NCBI GenBank assembly: GCA_002011165.2
Contig: MTMI02000010.1
Span: forward strand, 1 to 64,000
Reading direction: 5' to 3'
Length of the DNA stretch: 64,000 nucleotides
Source: Candidatus Mnemosynella biddleae
GTDB lineage: Archaea; Halobacteriota; Archaeoglobi; Mnemosynellales; Mnemosynellaceae
In this document: piece by piece, positions 63,932-64,000 of the stretch
How the letters are laid out: each line of letters starts with the position of its first letter
Numbering within the stretch: the first letter of the stretch is position 1
The notes under the pieces: model-generated
Seen by the model: the letters and a program-made list of their open reading frames with translations, nothing else
The model's database searches: none
What the model was told of the DNA's origin: nothing
Position numbers and translations under genes: made by a program

Positions 63932-64000
63932 AGGGGGAAGTTGTTAAGCTCAGAAACGTAAGCTACTCCGTGAATGACAGAATAATACTTGAAGATATTA
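63928..64000 (+). CDS. Metal ABC transporter ATP-binding protein, start only
   Basis: The first 24 codons read VVKLRNVSYSVNDRIILEDI, the usual N-terminus of an ABC ATPase before Walker A. It overlaps the binding-protein gene by ATGA and is cut by the window end. Confidence 0.75.
   Translation, partial: MKGEVVKLRNVSYSVNDRIILEDI

Noticed and set aside
1-64000. CRISPR array
   Set aside because: No regularly spaced direct repeats were seen; the Cas4-like pair has no cas genes beside it.

Overview
The window is archaeal chromosome. Evidence: a complete archaellum operon, an Orc1/Cdc6 initiator, many KaiC/RAD55-family ATPases, leaderless TATA promoters next to genes with GGAGGTGA ribosome sites, AGA/AGG-rich arginine codons, and a homocysteine gene set and MfnD-like ATP-grasp enzyme typical of methanogens and their relatives. 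I read it as a euryarchaeote, probably Archaeoglobi or a Methanomicrobia-type lineage. I cannot name the species from sequence alone.

Layout. (1) 1-4.6 kb: right end of an integrated element abutting tRNA-Val(CAC). It carries a primase-like gene (cut by the window edge), a P-loop/winged-helix ATPase, a ribbon-helix-helix regulator divergent from a winged-helix regulator, an unknown protein, a repeat-rich non-coding block, and the N-terminal piece of an integrase that reads into the tRNA. (2) 4.6-20 kb: mostly housekeeping: two KaiC-like genes (one frameshifted), a SPASM radical SAM enzyme, a MATE exporter, a DHH phosphoesterase, an archaeal prepilin/archaellin peptidase, a three-gene homocysteine-synthesis operon, a kinase-like protein, a CooT-like nickel protein, a dCMP deaminase, a TnpB remnant and a P2-type ATPase. 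(3) 20-34 kb: a defence/plasticity island: an MNT antitoxin with a truncated HepT, a VapBC-type pair, a recombinase facing strong palindromes, a type I restriction-modification operon with a HEPN-like protein and a membrane protein inserted between its subunits, a metallopeptidase, a broken EVE gene, a rhomboid protease, a putative nuclease and a second, decayed rhomboid. (4) 34-48.3 kb: a Hef-like helicase with a Cas4-like nuclease split over two membrane-anchored polypeptides, a possible structured RNA, a RelBE-like pair, two paralogous KaiC-like ATPases, a TnpB remnant, a HerA-like ATPase leading a block of unrecognised proteins ending in a zinc peptidase, an Orc1/Cdc6 and an integrase next to tRNA-Phe(GAA). 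The right part looks like a second integrated element. (5) 48.3-58.3 kb: a regulatory-looking minus-strand operon (winged helix, methyltransferase, KaiC-like ATPase, small protein) divergent from the archaellum operon flaB-C/D/E-F-G-H-I-J. (6) 58.3-64 kb: ATP-grasp enzyme, surE, rpiA, aroC, aroA and the start of a metal ABC importer.

The prepilin peptidase at 11-12 kb is the expected processing enzyme for the archaellin at 51 kb. Strongest candidates for something undescribed: the split membrane Cas4-like nuclease beside Hef, the HEPN-containing type I R-M operon, the HerA-led gene block flanked by KaiC paralogues, the structured RNA candidate near 37.2 kb, and the regulatory operon divergent from the archaellum genes.
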